In this document: in pieces, positions 7,471-15,515 of the stretch
How positions within the stretch are numbered: position 1 is the stretch's first letter
Layout of the letters: every line of letters begins with the position of its first letter
Assembly (NCBI RefSeq): GCF_037577855.1
Contig: NZ_JBAKFX010000069.1
Location: 1 to 15,631 of the forward strand
DNA: 15,631 nucleotides
Direction of reading: 5' to 3'
Source: Dethiothermospora halolimnae
Lineage (GTDB): Bacteria; Bacillota; Clostridia; Tissierellales; VENL01
Program-made: the position numbers and the translations under genes
Notes under the pieces: generated by a model
The model's input: the letters and a program-made list of their open reading frames with translations, nothing else
Databases searched by the model: none
What the model was told of the DNA's origin: nothing

Positions 7471-8115
7471 ATGAAAATATCTATAAAAAATTTGAAAAAG
7501 TATTATGATGAGAGATTAATATTAGATATAAAAAATTTAAATATAGAGAAGGGAAAGATAACAGGAATAATAGGACCAAATGGATCGGGTAAAAGTACCC
7601 TTTTAAATATAATCGGTGGACTTGATTATGACTATAACGGAGTAATAACCTATGATAACAAAAGATTAGATAAAGAGATATATAAGAATATGACTGTTGT
7701 TTTTCAAAAACCCTATTTATTTAGAAGGACCGTTTATGAGAATATATCCTACCCTTTAAAGGTTAGAAAATTTAATAAGAAAGAGATTAACTCTAAGGTT
7801 TTAAATATATTATCAAAATTAAATATAGAAGACTTAAAAAACAACAAGGGAAACCTATTATCCGGTGGAGAAATGCAAAAGGTTAATTTGGCTAGGGCTT
7901 TAATCTTTCAACCTAAGGTATTACTATTAGATGAGCCTATGGCCAGTATTGACTTTAAATATATAAATACTATGGAAAATATAATAAAGGATTATAGAAA
8001 TGACAATAACACTATAATAATAGTGATTCATAATATAGATATGGCAAAACAACTATGTGATAAATTAATATACTTAAACTATGGGAAGGTGGATAAAACT
8101 GATGGAATTTTTTAA
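7471..8115 (+). CDS. tupC: Tungstate ABC transporter ATP-binding protein TupC
   Basis: 214 residues, a single ABC ATPase domain: Walker A GPNGSGKST (35-43), Q-loop VVFQKP (Q79), signature LSGGEMQ (130-136), Walker B VLLLDEP (150-156) and H-loop H187 in VIHN. It is short and has no C-terminal molybdate-binding (TOBE/Mop) domain, unlike ModC. It drives uptake through TupB. The 3' end overlaps moeA by 14 bases, which links tungstate import to metal insertion at the translational level. Confidence 0.93.
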   Translation: MKISIKNLKKYYDERLILDIKNLNIEKGKITGIIGPNGSGKSTLLNIIGGLDYDYNGVITYDNKRLDKEIYKNMTVVFQKPYLFRRTVYENISYPLKVRKFNKKEINSKVLNILSKLNIEDLKNNKGNLLSGGEMQKVNLARALIFQPKVLLLDEPMASIDFKYINTMENIIKDYRNDNNTIIIVIHNIDMAKQLCDKLIYLNYGKVDKTDGIF

Positions 8116-9328
8116 TGTTTTATCGGTTGATGAAACAAAAAAACTGATGTTAGAAAAGTTTAATAACGTAGAAATAGAATCAGAGACAGTTGATATTTTA
8201 AAAGGACAGGATAGAGTGCTATATAAAGATGTAATTTCCCATAATAATGTTCCTAACTTCGATAGATCAACAGTGGATGGATATGCAATAAAGAGCAGTG
8301 ATAGTCATGGAGCTACCGAGGCCATACCAAGTGTATTAAATCTTTTAGGAGAAGTCCATATGGGGGAAACTACAGACAAAATTATAAAATCAGGTGGAGC
8401 CATCTATGTTCCCACTGGAGGAATGATACCAAAGGGGGCCGATGGAGTTGTAATGATTGAGAATGTAGAAAAATTAGATAATGACACTATATTTGTTCAT
8501 AAACCAATATCATTTGGAGAAAATATAATATATAAAGGTAGTGATATAAAAAAGGGAGAAAACCTATTTACCAGAGGAAAAAGACTAACTCCCCAAGATA
8601 TAGGTGCTCTATCGGCTATTGGTATTTCAAAGGTAGTAGTATACAAAAAAATAAAATTTTATGTTATATCAACAGGGGACGAAATAGTAGATATAGATGA
8701 AGAGGTAACCATTGGCAAGGTGAGGGATATAAATGGATATGCACTACACTCTCTAGTTGAGAAAATAGGAGGAGAAATAGTAAATAAGACAATAGTAAGG
8801 GATGATTTTCAGTTATTAAAATCAGAGGTTAAAAAGGGCATAAAAGAATCAGATATAGTTTTAATATCCGGTGGTAGTTCAGTGGGGACTAGAGATTATA
8901 CTAAAGATGTTATGGACTCCTTTAATGGGGAAGGGGTATTTGTCCATGGAGTATCAATAAAGCCAGGGAAACCAACATTGATAGGGGAAGGAAATGGCAA
9001 AATAATATTTGGGTTACCTGGTCATCCAGTGTCTTCTATAATAATATTTAAGGTATTTGTTCAGTATATTACAGAAAAGATATTGGGGCTTAATGGAAAT
9101 ATAAATAAAACTATGGGAATAATGAACTCAAATGTTCACTCTAATCCGGGTAAGGAAACTTATCAGATGGTCAAGATAGAAGATACAAATGGACAAACTT
9201 ATATAAATCCCATATTTGGTAAATCTGGCATGATTACATTATTATCAAAGGCGGATGGATATATAATAATAAAGTCCCATGAAGAGGGAGTAAATAAAGG
9301 GGACAAAAAGGAAGTTTATTTTCTCTAA
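8102..9328 (+). CDS. moeA: Molybdopterin molybdenumtransferase MoeA (first copy)
   Basis: Inserts molybdate or tungstate into adenylylated pterin. 408 residues with the standard MoeA order: FDRSTVDGYAI near the N-terminus, PTGGMIPKGADGVVMIENVE, the MogA-like domain with STGDEIV, GGSSVGTRDYT (catalytic Asp) and KPGKPTLIG, then GLPGHPVSS and a C-terminal beta domain. I chose ATG 8102 (MEFFNVLSVDE) with GGGAAGGTGG (8083-8092) as binding site. An upstream in-frame ATG at 8081 would add seven residues that look like antisense-free shadow of tupC. It overlaps tupC by 14 bases. A second MoeA follows, so the two may be specialised, as in tungsten-using archaea with paired MoeA proteins. Confidence 0.94.
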   Translation: MEFFNVLSVDETKKLMLEKFNNVEIESETVDILKGQDRVLYKDVISHNNVPNFDRSTVDGYAIKSSDSHGATEAIPSVLNLLGEVHMGETTDKIIKSGGAIYVPTGGMIPKGADGVVMIENVEKLDNDTIFVHKPISFGENIIYKGSDIKKGENLFTRGKRLTPQDIGALSAIGISKVVVYKKIKFYVISTGDEIVDIDEEVTIGKVRDINGYALHSLVEKIGGEIVNKTIVRDDFQLLKSEVKKGIKESDIVLISGGSSVGTRDYTKDVMDSFNGEGVFVHGVSIKPGKPTLIGEGNGKIIFGLPGHPVSSIIIFKVFVQYITEKILGLNGNINKTMGIMNSNVHSNPGKETYQMVKIEDTNGQTYINPIFGKSGMITLLSKADGYIIIKSHEEGVNKGDKKEVYFL

Positions 9329-9340
9329 AGGAGTGATTAG

Positions 9341-11263
9341 ATGAAAAAAGGAGATAGAAATATTTATATAAGTAATATACCTGTAAATGAAGCAAGACAT
9401 AAGTTTTTAAATAATATAGATATAAAAAAACAGTATGAAGAAATAGATATTGTGGACTCCTTAGGAAGGGTAACTTTTGAGGCAGTATATGCAAAGGTAT
9501 CTTCACCATCATATAATGCAGCAGCAATGGATGGGATACTTGTAGATGCAGAGAAAACCTATGGAGCTAATGAAAGAAATCCCATTACATTAAAACAAAA
9601 TAAAGATTTTGTATATATTAATACTGGAAACCCTATTTTAAATGGGTATAATGCAGTAATAATGATAGAGGATGTTATGGAATTAGAAGATGGAAAAGTT
9701 AAAATTATAAAACCTGCCTATCCATGGCAACACATTAGGCCCATAGGGGAAGATATAGTAAAAAGGGAAATGATACTTCCAAGTAAACATAAAATAAGGG
9801 CTATAGATGTAGGGGCATTAATATCAGGAGGAATAAATAAGATAAAGGTATATAAAAAGCCCAGAGTAGGTATAATTCCCACGGGCTCAGAGATAGTAGA
9901 GGAAGTTAATGATATCAAAGAAGGGACAATTATAGATTCTAATTCTAGGGTATTTGAGGGACTTATAAGGGAATATGGGGGAAATCCCAATAGATATTCT
10001 CCAGTTGAAGATAACTATGCTATATTAAAAGAGTCTATTAAAAGGGGAATTGAAGAAAATGATATACTCCTTATAAATGCAGGCTCTTCGGCGGGGAGTA
10101 AAGACTTCACAGTTAAAGTGATAAGGGAAATTGGAGAGGTACTTGTCCATGGGATAGCTATGAAGCCTGGTAAACCAACAATACTTGGAGTTATAAAGGG
10201 TAAACCAGTTATAGGGGTTCCTGGATATCCTGTATCATCATATTTATCCTTTGAAACCTTTGTAAAGCCTTTAATATATAAATATATAGGTAAAAAAGAT
10301 ACTAATGGGGATACTGTAGATGCAGTTTTAACTAAACGTTTGGTATCATCCTTTAAAAATGAAGAGTTTATTAGGGTAAACCTAGGATATGTAGATAATA
10401 AATTTGTTGCAACTCCATTGTCCAGTGGTGCTGGGGTTACAATGAGCTTAGTGAAGGCGGATGGTATATTGTCTATACCTAGAAAAAGTGAAGGTATGGA
10501 GGCTGGAAGCTTGGTTAAAGTTAACTTATTAAAACCTACCAGTGAAATAAAAAGTACAATAGTTTCAATAGGTAGTCATGATTTAATTATGGATATAATA
10601 AGGGATAAGATACCACTAATTTCATCCCATGTGGGAAGTATGGGGGGCGTAATGGCTATGTTAAGGGGAGAAAGTCATATATCTCCTATACATCTATTAG
10701 ATACAGGTACTGGAAAGTATAATGTTGATTATATAAAAAAATATTTTAAATCAAAGAAAATGGCCTTAATTAAAGGAGTAAAACGATTACAGGGATTTAT
10801 AGTAAAAAAGGGTAATCCCAATAATATAAAGGATTTTAATGATTTAACTAGGGATAATATAGAATATGTTAATAGACAACGGGGAGCAGGAACTAGGGTA
10901 TTATTAGATTATAATCTTGGAGGATTAGGTATCGATTGTAAAGACATAAGGGGATATGATAGAGAAATGAATACCCATATGGCAGTTTCAATGGCAGTAA
11001 AATCAGACATGGCAACCACAGGGCTAGGTATAAAGGCGGCAGCAAATGCCCTTAACTTAGATTTTGTTGAAGTTGGTTATGAAGATTATGATTTTTTACT
11101 TCCCTATGAACTATTAAATGACGAAAGAATAGAAAGATTTATAAATATATTAAAGTCTAAGGAATTTAAAAATCAGCTGCAAACCTTAGGAGGATATAAA
11201 ACCGATAATGCAGGTTCTATAGAAGTAGTTTCTCCTAAAGGAGTTGAGTGGAGTGAAGGATAG
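9341..11263 (+). CDS. moeA: MoeA fused to a periplasmic-binding-protein-like domain (second MoeA)
   Basis: 640 residues. Residues 1 to about 400 are MoeA-like: YNAAAMDGI (58-66), PTGSEIVEEV (180-189), NAGSSAGSKDFT (246-257), KPGKPTILG (275-283), GVPGYPVSS (292-300). Residues about 405-635 form a type-2 periplasmic-binding-protein fold (COG1910-like, often called LysR substrate-binding-like): SHVGSMGGVMAM (429-440), RQRGAGTRVLLDY (512-524), THMAVSMAV (545-553). There is no signal peptide, so this binding domain is cytoplasmic. The fusion is known in Clostridia, archaea and delta-proteobacteria. The binding domain may sense or hold the oxyanion or a cofactor intermediate; its ligand is not established to my knowledge. 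The start ATG follows AAAGGAG. The gene overlaps moaA by 11 bases. Confidence 0.92.
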   Translation: MKKGDRNIYISNIPVNEARHKFLNNIDIKKQYEEIDIVDSLGRVTFEAVYAKVSSPSYNAAAMDGILVDAEKTYGANERNPITLKQNKDFVYINTGNPILNGYNAVIMIEDVMELEDGKVKIIKPAYPWQHIRPIGEDIVKREMILPSKHKIRAIDVGALISGGINKIKVYKKPRVGIIPTGSEIVEEVNDIKEGTIIDSNSRVFEGLIREYGGNPNRYSPVEDNYAILKESIKRGIEENDILLINAGSSAGSKDFTVKVIREIGEVLVHGIAMKPGKPTILGVIKGKPVIGVPGYPVSSYLSFETFVKPLIYKYIGKKDTNGDTVDAVLTKRLVSSFKNEEFIRVNLGYVDNKFVATPLSSGAGVTMSLVKADGILSIPRKSEGMEAGSLVKVNLLKPTSEIKSTIVSIGSHDLIMDIIRDKIPLISSHVGSMGGVMAMLRGESHISPIHLLDTGTGKYNVDYIKKYFKSKKMALIKGVKRLQGFIVKKGNPNNIKDFNDLTRDNIEYVNRQRGAGTRVLLDYNLGGLGIDCKDIRGYDREMNTHMAVSMAVKSDMATTGLGIKAAANALNLDFVEVGYEDYDFLLPYELLNDERIERFINILKSKEFKNQLQTLGGYKTDNAGSIEVVSPKGVEWSEG

Positions 11264-12209
11264 TTTTGGAAGAAAAATAAATTATTTAAGGGTATCGGTT
11301 ACCGATTTATGTAACTTGAGGTGTAAATATTGTATGCCTAAAGAGGGAATATGTAAAAGGGATCATGATGACATATTAACACTAGAAGAAACTGAAGAGA
11401 TAATAAAAGTATTTGTTAGTCTGGGGATAGATAAAGTAAGAATAACAGGGGGAGAACCCCTTGTTAGAAAGGGGATATTAGATTTAATAAGTAATGTAGG
11501 GCAGTTAGAAGGAATAAAGGACCTTGCAATTACTACAAACGGACTATTACTAAAAAGATATGCTAAGGACTTGAAAAATAGAGGGCTAAATAGAGTTAAC
11601 ATTAGTCTAGATACTCTAAATAAGAATAAATATAAAGAGATTACTAGAGGTGGAGACCTAACAAAGGTATTAGAGGGAATAGATGAGGCTAGAATGGTTG
11701 GATTATCGCCAATAAAGATAAATACTGTTTTAATAGGGGGATTTAATGACCATGAAATAAGGGACTTTGTAAATTTAACAGTAAAGGATAATATAGATGT
11801 TAGGTTTATAGAACTTATGCCAATTGGGGAAGCTCAAAACTGGGCAATTGAAAACTTTATATCAAATGACATAGTATTAGATAAGGTAAGGGAACTAATG
11901 AAAATAAAAGGCGAAGACCCATCATCACCGGCTATTTATTATAAAATGCCAGAGGGGAAGGGGAAAGTTGGAATTATTAATCCTATAACATGTAAATTCT
12001 GTGATTACTGTAATAGGGTTAGGATTACTTCAACTGGAAAACTTAAACTATGTCTTCATTCTGATGATGAAATAGATTTAAAAAAAGTTATTAGAGAGGG
12101 AAAAGACCTAAAGGAAATTATACTAAAGGAAATATATAATAAACCAGAGTCCCATAACTTAGAGGAAGGGCAATATATAAAAAGAAATATGTTTGAAATA
12201 GGAGGATAA
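11253..12209 (+). CDS. moaA: GTP 3',8-cyclase MoaA (radical SAM)
   Basis: First step of pterin cofactor synthesis: the radical conversion of GTP to 3',8-cyclo-GTP. 318 residues. It has an N-terminal radical-SAM cluster C20-x3-C24-x2-C27 (CNLRCKYC), GGEP at 66-69, and a C-terminal cluster C250-x2-C253-x13-C267. An extra Cys247 precedes the latter. The C-terminus ends in the required Gly-Gly (EIGG). I chose GTG 11253 (MKDSFGRKINYLR) because AAAGGAG at 11237-11243 is well spaced. A TTG at 11244 abuts that site and would add SGV. The GGA-GGA codons of the C-terminal glycines also serve as the ribosome binding site of moaC. Confidence 0.95.
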   Translation: MKDSFGRKINYLRVSVTDLCNLRCKYCMPKEGICKRDHDDILTLEETEEIIKVFVSLGIDKVRITGGEPLVRKGILDLISNVGQLEGIKDLAITTNGLLLKRYAKDLKNRGLNRVNISLDTLNKNKYKEITRGGDLTKVLEGIDEARMVGLSPIKINTVLIGGFNDHEIRDFVNLTVKDNIDVRFIELMPIGEAQNWAIENFISNDIVLDKVRELMKIKGEDPSSPAIYYKMPEGKGKVGIINPITCKFCDYCNRVRITSTGKLKLCLHSDDEIDLKKVIREGKDLKEIILKEIYNKPESHNLEEGQYIKRNMFEIGG

Positions 12210-12211
12210 TT

Positions 12212-12691
12212 ATGAAGTTAACACACTTTAATGAAAGTGGAAGGGCCCATATGGTGGAAGTGACTGATAAAAATGATACGAAAAGGGTTGCAGTGGCTAG
12301 GGGTACTATAAATATGAAAAGGGAAACTATATCAAAGATAAAAGAAGGGTTAATAAAAAAAGGAGATGTTTTATCGGTTGCCCAAATCGGTGGAATAATG
12401 GGGGCGAAAAAGACCAGTGATTTAATACCAATGTGTCATAATATTTTTTTAACGGGAGCTAATATTGAGTTTGAAATATTAGAAGATAAAGTTTTAATAG
12501 AGTCTACAGTAAAAACTAGAGGGAAGACTGGAGTTGAGATGGAAGCATTAACAGCAGTGTCTATGACTGCTCTTACTATATATGATATGTGTAAAGCAAT
12601 TGACAAAGATATGGAAATATCGGATATAAGACTTATTAAGAAAACTGGAGGAAAATCAGGACCATATGAAAGGAAGGGTAAAGATGAGTAA
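12212..12691 (+). CDS. moaC: Cyclic pyranopterin monophosphate synthase MoaC
   Basis: Converts 3',8-cyclo-GTP to cyclic pyranopterin monophosphate. 159 residues, full length. Family blocks seen: MVEVTDKNDTKR (14-25), AQIGGIMGAKKTSDLIPMCH (57-76), GKTGVEMEALTAVS (104-117) and LTIYDMCKAIDKDM (120-134), with the usual catalytic Lys/Asp/Glu positions. It starts 2 bases after the moaA stop and overlaps the next gene by 8 bases. Confidence 0.96.
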   Translation: MKLTHFNESGRAHMVEVTDKNDTKRVAVARGTINMKRETISKIKEGLIKKGDVLSVAQIGGIMGAKKTSDLIPMCHNIFLTGANIEFEILEDKVLIESTVKTRGKTGVEMEALTAVSMTALTIYDMCKAIDKDMEISDIRLIKKTGGKSGPYERKGKDE

Positions 12692-13130
12692 AATAGGTAA
12701 AGTTGTAGCGATAAATATAAGTGAAAAAAAGGGAGTTATAAAGACTCCAATAGATGAAGGTACTTTTAGAGAAAATCATGGTTTAGTTGGAGATGCCCAT
12801 GCAGGAAACTGGCATAGACAGGTTAGTTTATTAGGGGTTGAGAGTATAAACAAAATGAAAAACATGGGCATAGAGGGCCTATGCACGGGAAAATTTGCAG
12901 AAAATATAACAACAGAAGGAATAACATTATACGACCTTCCGGTGGGCACAAAAATTAGAATAGGAGAAACTATACAAGAGGTAACACAAATAGGAAAGAA
13001 ATGTCATAAAGGCTGTGAAATAGCTAAAGAAGTTGGGGATTGTGTAATGCCAAGGGAAGGTATATTCACTAAAATATTACAAGGTGGAAATATAAAAAAA
13101 GATGATATAATAGAAATTATTGAAGAGTAA
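12684..13130 (+). CDS. MOSC-domain protein
   Basis: 148 residues, a stand-alone MOSC domain of the family found in Moco sulfurases and related carriers: GLVGDAHAG (33-41), RQVSLL (45-50), FAENITTEGI (71-80), and the conserved Cys region KKCHKGCEI with C107 and C111, plus C120. I chose ATG 12684, preceded by GAAAGGAAGGG (12669-12677). An in-frame ATG at 12666 would sit within the moaC end. MOSC proteins are thought to carry sulfur or bind the metal-sulfur cofactor. Stand-alone members in Clostridial cofactor operons have no firmly assigned reaction. It ends the cofactor gene block. Confidence 0.88.
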   Translation: MSKIGKVVAINISEKKGVIKTPIDEGTFRENHGLVGDAHAGNWHRQVSLLGVESINKMKNMGIEGLCTGKFAENITTEGITLYDLPVGTKIRIGETIQEVTQIGKKCHKGCEIAKEVGDCVMPREGIFTKILQGGNIKKDDIIEIIEE

Positions 13131-13158
13131 AATAAAGGATAATATCCTAAAAAAACCA

Positions 13159-13187
13159 TTGATATAATTAATAATTTTTAGTATAAT
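13159..13187 (+). promoter_or_regulatory. Sigma-A type promoter for the carbonic anhydrase/focA pair
   Basis: TTGATA (13159-13164) and TATAAT (13182-13187) are separated by exactly 17 bases. This is 5/6 and 6/6 agreement with consensus, the best promoter in the window. It predicts a start near 13194 and a leader of about 44 bases, so these genes can be transcribed apart from the cofactor genes. Confidence 0.8.
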
Positions 13188-13237
13188 TGTCAAAGTCAGT
13201 ATATGATTAAAAATAAACAAAAACTAGGAGTGTTTAT

Positions 13238-13804
13238 ATGTCTTTGTTGGATAGAGTATTGGAGAAAAACAAGTCTTATGTAAAAAATAGGAAAGAAAAG
13301 GGACGGGAGGAGTATTTATCTAGTCACGCAAAAAAAGAGGCATTAATACTTACATGTATGGATACAAGATTAGTTGGAGTTTTAGAAGAGGCTATGGGCT
13401 TTAAAAGGGGAGAAGTAAAGGTTCTAAAAAATGCAGGAAATACCATAAGGGATAATTGTAGTGATGTTATAAGGTCAATATCATTAGGAACCATAATGAT
13501 GGGATTAAAGGAAGTTTTTGTTGTGGGACATAGGGATTGTGGAATGACGAAGGAGAACATAGAAGATATAAAAAAGGCTATGTTAGATAGAGGAATAGAA
13601 GAACAGGCAATTAATAAAATTGATCTTTTAAAGTGGACAGGTATAATTGATGATGAAAAAGAAAACGTTATTTATACTGTAGATAAAATAAAAAAATCTC
13701 CATTCATTCCAACAGATATAAAAGTACATGGTCTTTTAATTGATACGAATTCTTTAGAAATAGAAATTATAGTAGATGGGAATAAAGAGAAAGGAGAATT
13801 ATAA
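13238..13804 (+). CDS. Beta-class carbonic anhydrase
   Basis: Interconverts CO2 and bicarbonate. 188 residues. Zinc ligands are visible: C40 in CMDTR (40-44) with the Asp42/Arg44 dyad, and H98 and C101 in HRDCGM (98-103). The conserved NAGN (65-68) lies between them. It is preceded by AGGAG and a strong promoter. The stop codon overlaps the focA start in TAATG. Next to a formate channel and downstream of formate dehydrogenase it probably balances the CO2/bicarbonate pool for that enzyme; this is inference. It belongs to the shorter, mainly Gram-positive branch of beta-carbonic anhydrases. Confidence 0.92.
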   Translation: MSLLDRVLEKNKSYVKNRKEKGREEYLSSHAKKEALILTCMDTRLVGVLEEAMGFKRGEVKVLKNAGNTIRDNCSDVIRSISLGTIMMGLKEVFVVGHRDCGMTKENIEDIKKAMLDRGIEEQAINKIDLLKWTGIIDDEKENVIYTVDKIKKSPFIPTDIKVHGLLIDTNSLEIEIIVDGNKEKGEL

Positions 13805-14583
13805 TGGATAAAAAAATGTTATCCCCAACGGAAATAACTACAGCAACTATTAATGCAGGAATAAAAAAAGCAAGTTTATCAACGGCTAGAATGTTATTAT
13901 TAGGAATATTTGCAGGTATGTTTATAGGATTTGGAGCCCATGCAGATATTACAGTAATGCAAACATTGGGTAGTTTTGATGTGGGAATTGCTAAATTTAT
14001 GGGGGCTGCGGTATTCCCCGTTGGACTTATGTTAGTATTAGTCGCTGGAGCGGAGCTTTTTACTGGGAATAATTTGATGACAATGGCATTAATGGATAAA
14101 AAAATAACAATAAACAAGATGCTCAAAAATTGGATATTAGTATATTTGGGAAATTTCATAGGATCAATACTTTTAGCATTAATAATAGAAAAAGCAGGAT
14201 TATATGGGCAAGGATCAAATATTGCCAATAAGGCAATAGCAATAGCAGAAGCAAAAGTAGGTTTATCCTTTGGTCAGGCATTTTTGAGGGCCATATTATG
14301 TAATATAATAGTTGTACTTGCTGTTTGGTTCTCGAGTGCATCTAAGCAGGTTATAGGTAAAATATTTGCAATATGGTTCCCTATTATGATGTTTGTTCTT
14401 TCTGGATTTGAGCATAGTATAGCTAATATGTTCTTTATATCCTTAGGAAAATTATTAGGTGGAAGTTTTAGTTGGGTAGAAATGTGGACATCTAACTTAA
14501 TTCCCGTTACTTTAGGTAATATATTAGGTGGAGCTGTAATAGTACCGGTTGTATATTATATCGTTTATAAGGAAAATAATTAA
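13804..14583 (+). CDS. focA: Formate/nitrite transporter family channel (FocA-like)
   Basis: 259 residues, six hydrophobic membrane segments, pentameric FNT family. Signatures: AGMFIGFGAHA (37-47, first half), GAELFTGNNL (82-91, the omega-loop region), and GFEHSIANMFF (201-211) with the central pore His204. The FocA/FdhC subgroup transports formate; nitrite (NirC) or hydrosulfide (HSC) transport is less likely given the formate dehydrogenase and FchA around it. Its ATG overlaps the carbonic anhydrase stop by one base, so the two are translated together. In E. coli the channel runs in both directions depending on pH. Confidence 0.92.
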   Translation: MDKKMLSPTEITTATINAGIKKASLSTARMLLLGIFAGMFIGFGAHADITVMQTLGSFDVGIAKFMGAAVFPVGLMLVLVAGAELFTGNNLMTMALMDKKITINKMLKNWILVYLGNFIGSILLALIIEKAGLYGQGSNIANKAIAIAEAKVGLSFGQAFLRAILCNIIVVLAVWFSSASKQVIGKIFAIWFPIMMFVLSGFEHSIANMFFISLGKLLGGSFSWVEMWTSNLIPVTLGNILGGAVIVPVVYYIVYKENN

Positions 14584-14608
14584 AATAAAGAAGGGATTAT
14601 ATACTCAA

Positions 14609-14639
14609 ACATAAATGGGACCTAAGGTCCTATTTATGT
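14609..14639 (+). terminator. Strong hairpin behind focA, probable terminator
   Basis: A 14-bp stem, ACATAAATGGGACC (14609-14622) with GGTCCTATTTATGT (14626-14639), has one G/U wobble and a TAA loop. The stem is strong but no proper T-run follows on the + strand, so termination may be inefficient or the hairpin may stabilise the transcript end. Confidence 0.55.
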
Positions 14640-14735
14640 ATTGTTCACAAAAATATAATTGATTAAGACTATAATAAACGGTGGAAATTAGATAAAACAC
14701 CTATTGATATAAATTACTATTGTTAAAACTATACA

Positions 14736-14764
14736 TAGACTTTAAAAAATATATATGTTAGAAT
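14736..14764 (+). promoter_or_regulatory. Candidate promoter for fchA
   Basis: TAGACT (14736-14741) and TAGAAT (14759-14764), with a 17-base spacer, give a plausible -35/-10 pair. The remaining 14640-14828 sequence is AT-rich without genes. A 9-base direct repeat CTATACATA lies at 14729-14737, overlapping the -35, and at 14769-14777, near the start point, 40 bases apart. Confidence 0.5.
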
Positions 14765-14828
14765 ATAGCTATACATAAGGTGAGAATAATAAGTTTATAT
14801 ATATAATTAATATTTAGGAGGGATAACA

Positions 14829-15464
14829 ATGTTAATGGATTTAACAGCAAAGGAATTTGTAGCTGATGTGGCTAGTAAAAAGCCAGCTCCAGGTGGTGGA
14901 AGTGTTGCTGCTTTAGTGGGAAGTTTAGGAGCTGCTTTAACAACAATGGTAGGTAATCTTACCATAGGAAGAAAGGCATATGATAAACTAACTGAAGAAC
15001 AACAAAAACAGTTAGATGAAAACTTTAAAAAAGTAGAGGGTCTTGTTGAAAGATTAAATGAATTAGTTGATGAAGATACTACTTCTTTCAATGGGGTTAT
15101 GAAAGCATTTAAAATGCCTAAGGAAACTGAAGAAGAGAAAAAAGCAAGAAGTAAAGCTATACAAGAAGCAACTAAGGAAGCATTAGAAGTTCCATTAGAT
15201 ACTGCTATTCAATGTCTAGAGGTATTAAAACTTCAAAAAGTATTTGCACTTTATGGAAATCAAAATGCTATAACAGATGCTGGAGTTGGAGCATTACTTG
15301 CTTACGCAGGCTTAGAAGGAGCACTATTTAATGTAAAAATAAACTTAGGTTCAATAAAAGATAGTGAATATGTTGAAGTTAAGAATAAGAAGTGCGAAGA
15401 GATGCTTAAAGAAGGAAATCAGTTAAAAGAAGAGGTTCTTGAAATAGTATACAAGGCATTATAA
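14829..15464 (+). CDS. fchA: Methenyltetrahydrofolate cyclohydrolase / cyclodeaminase FchA
   Basis: 211 residues of the FTCD_C family. In Clostridia FchA interconverts methenyl- and formyl-tetrahydrofolate, and related enzymes deaminate formimino-tetrahydrofolate. The N-terminus AKKPAPGGGS-like stretch is present as SKKPAPGGGSVAA (16-28), the family hallmark for folate binding, followed by an all-helical body (RKAYDKLT, EDTTSFNGVMKAF). AGGAGGG at 14816-14822 precedes the ATG by six bases. A clean intrinsic terminator follows, so it is probably monocistronic. It connects formate with tetrahydrofolate one-carbon units. Whether it acts in the Wood-Ljungdahl route or in glycine/purine/histidine breakdown cannot be decided here. 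Confidence 0.92.
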   Translation: MLMDLTAKEFVADVASKKPAPGGGSVAALVGSLGAALTTMVGNLTIGRKAYDKLTEEQQKQLDENFKKVEGLVERLNELVDEDTTSFNGVMKAFKMPKETEEEKKARSKAIQEATKEALEVPLDTAIQCLEVLKLQKVFALYGNQNAITDAGVGALLAYAGLEGALFNVKINLGSIKDSEYVEVKNKKCEEMLKEGNQLKEEVLEIVYKAL

Positions 15465-15484
15465 AGGACAATAGATGGAGAATT

Positions 15485-15513
15485 AGGACCCCAGTATATG
15501 AGGGTCCTTTTTT
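15485..15513 (+). terminator. Intrinsic terminator of fchA
   Basis: A 7-bp stem, AGGACCC (15485-15491) with GGGTCCT (15502-15508), has a 10-base loop and is followed by a run of six T (15508-15513). It ends two bases before the group II intron boundary. Confidence 0.92.
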
Positions 15514-15515
15514 AT

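Noticed and set aside
8081..8101. Upstream ATG of the first moeA
   Set aside because: The extra seven residues lie within tupC, and the binding site fits the ATG at 8102 better.
13136..13148. Short inverted repeat AGGAT-AAT-ATCCT behind the MOSC gene as a terminator
   Set aside because: The stem is only 5 bp and is followed by A residues, not T, on the + strand.
13767..14228. 153-residue minus-strand open frame
   Set aside because: It is the antisense shadow of the focA-like gene; it lacks a ribosome binding site and resembles no known protein.
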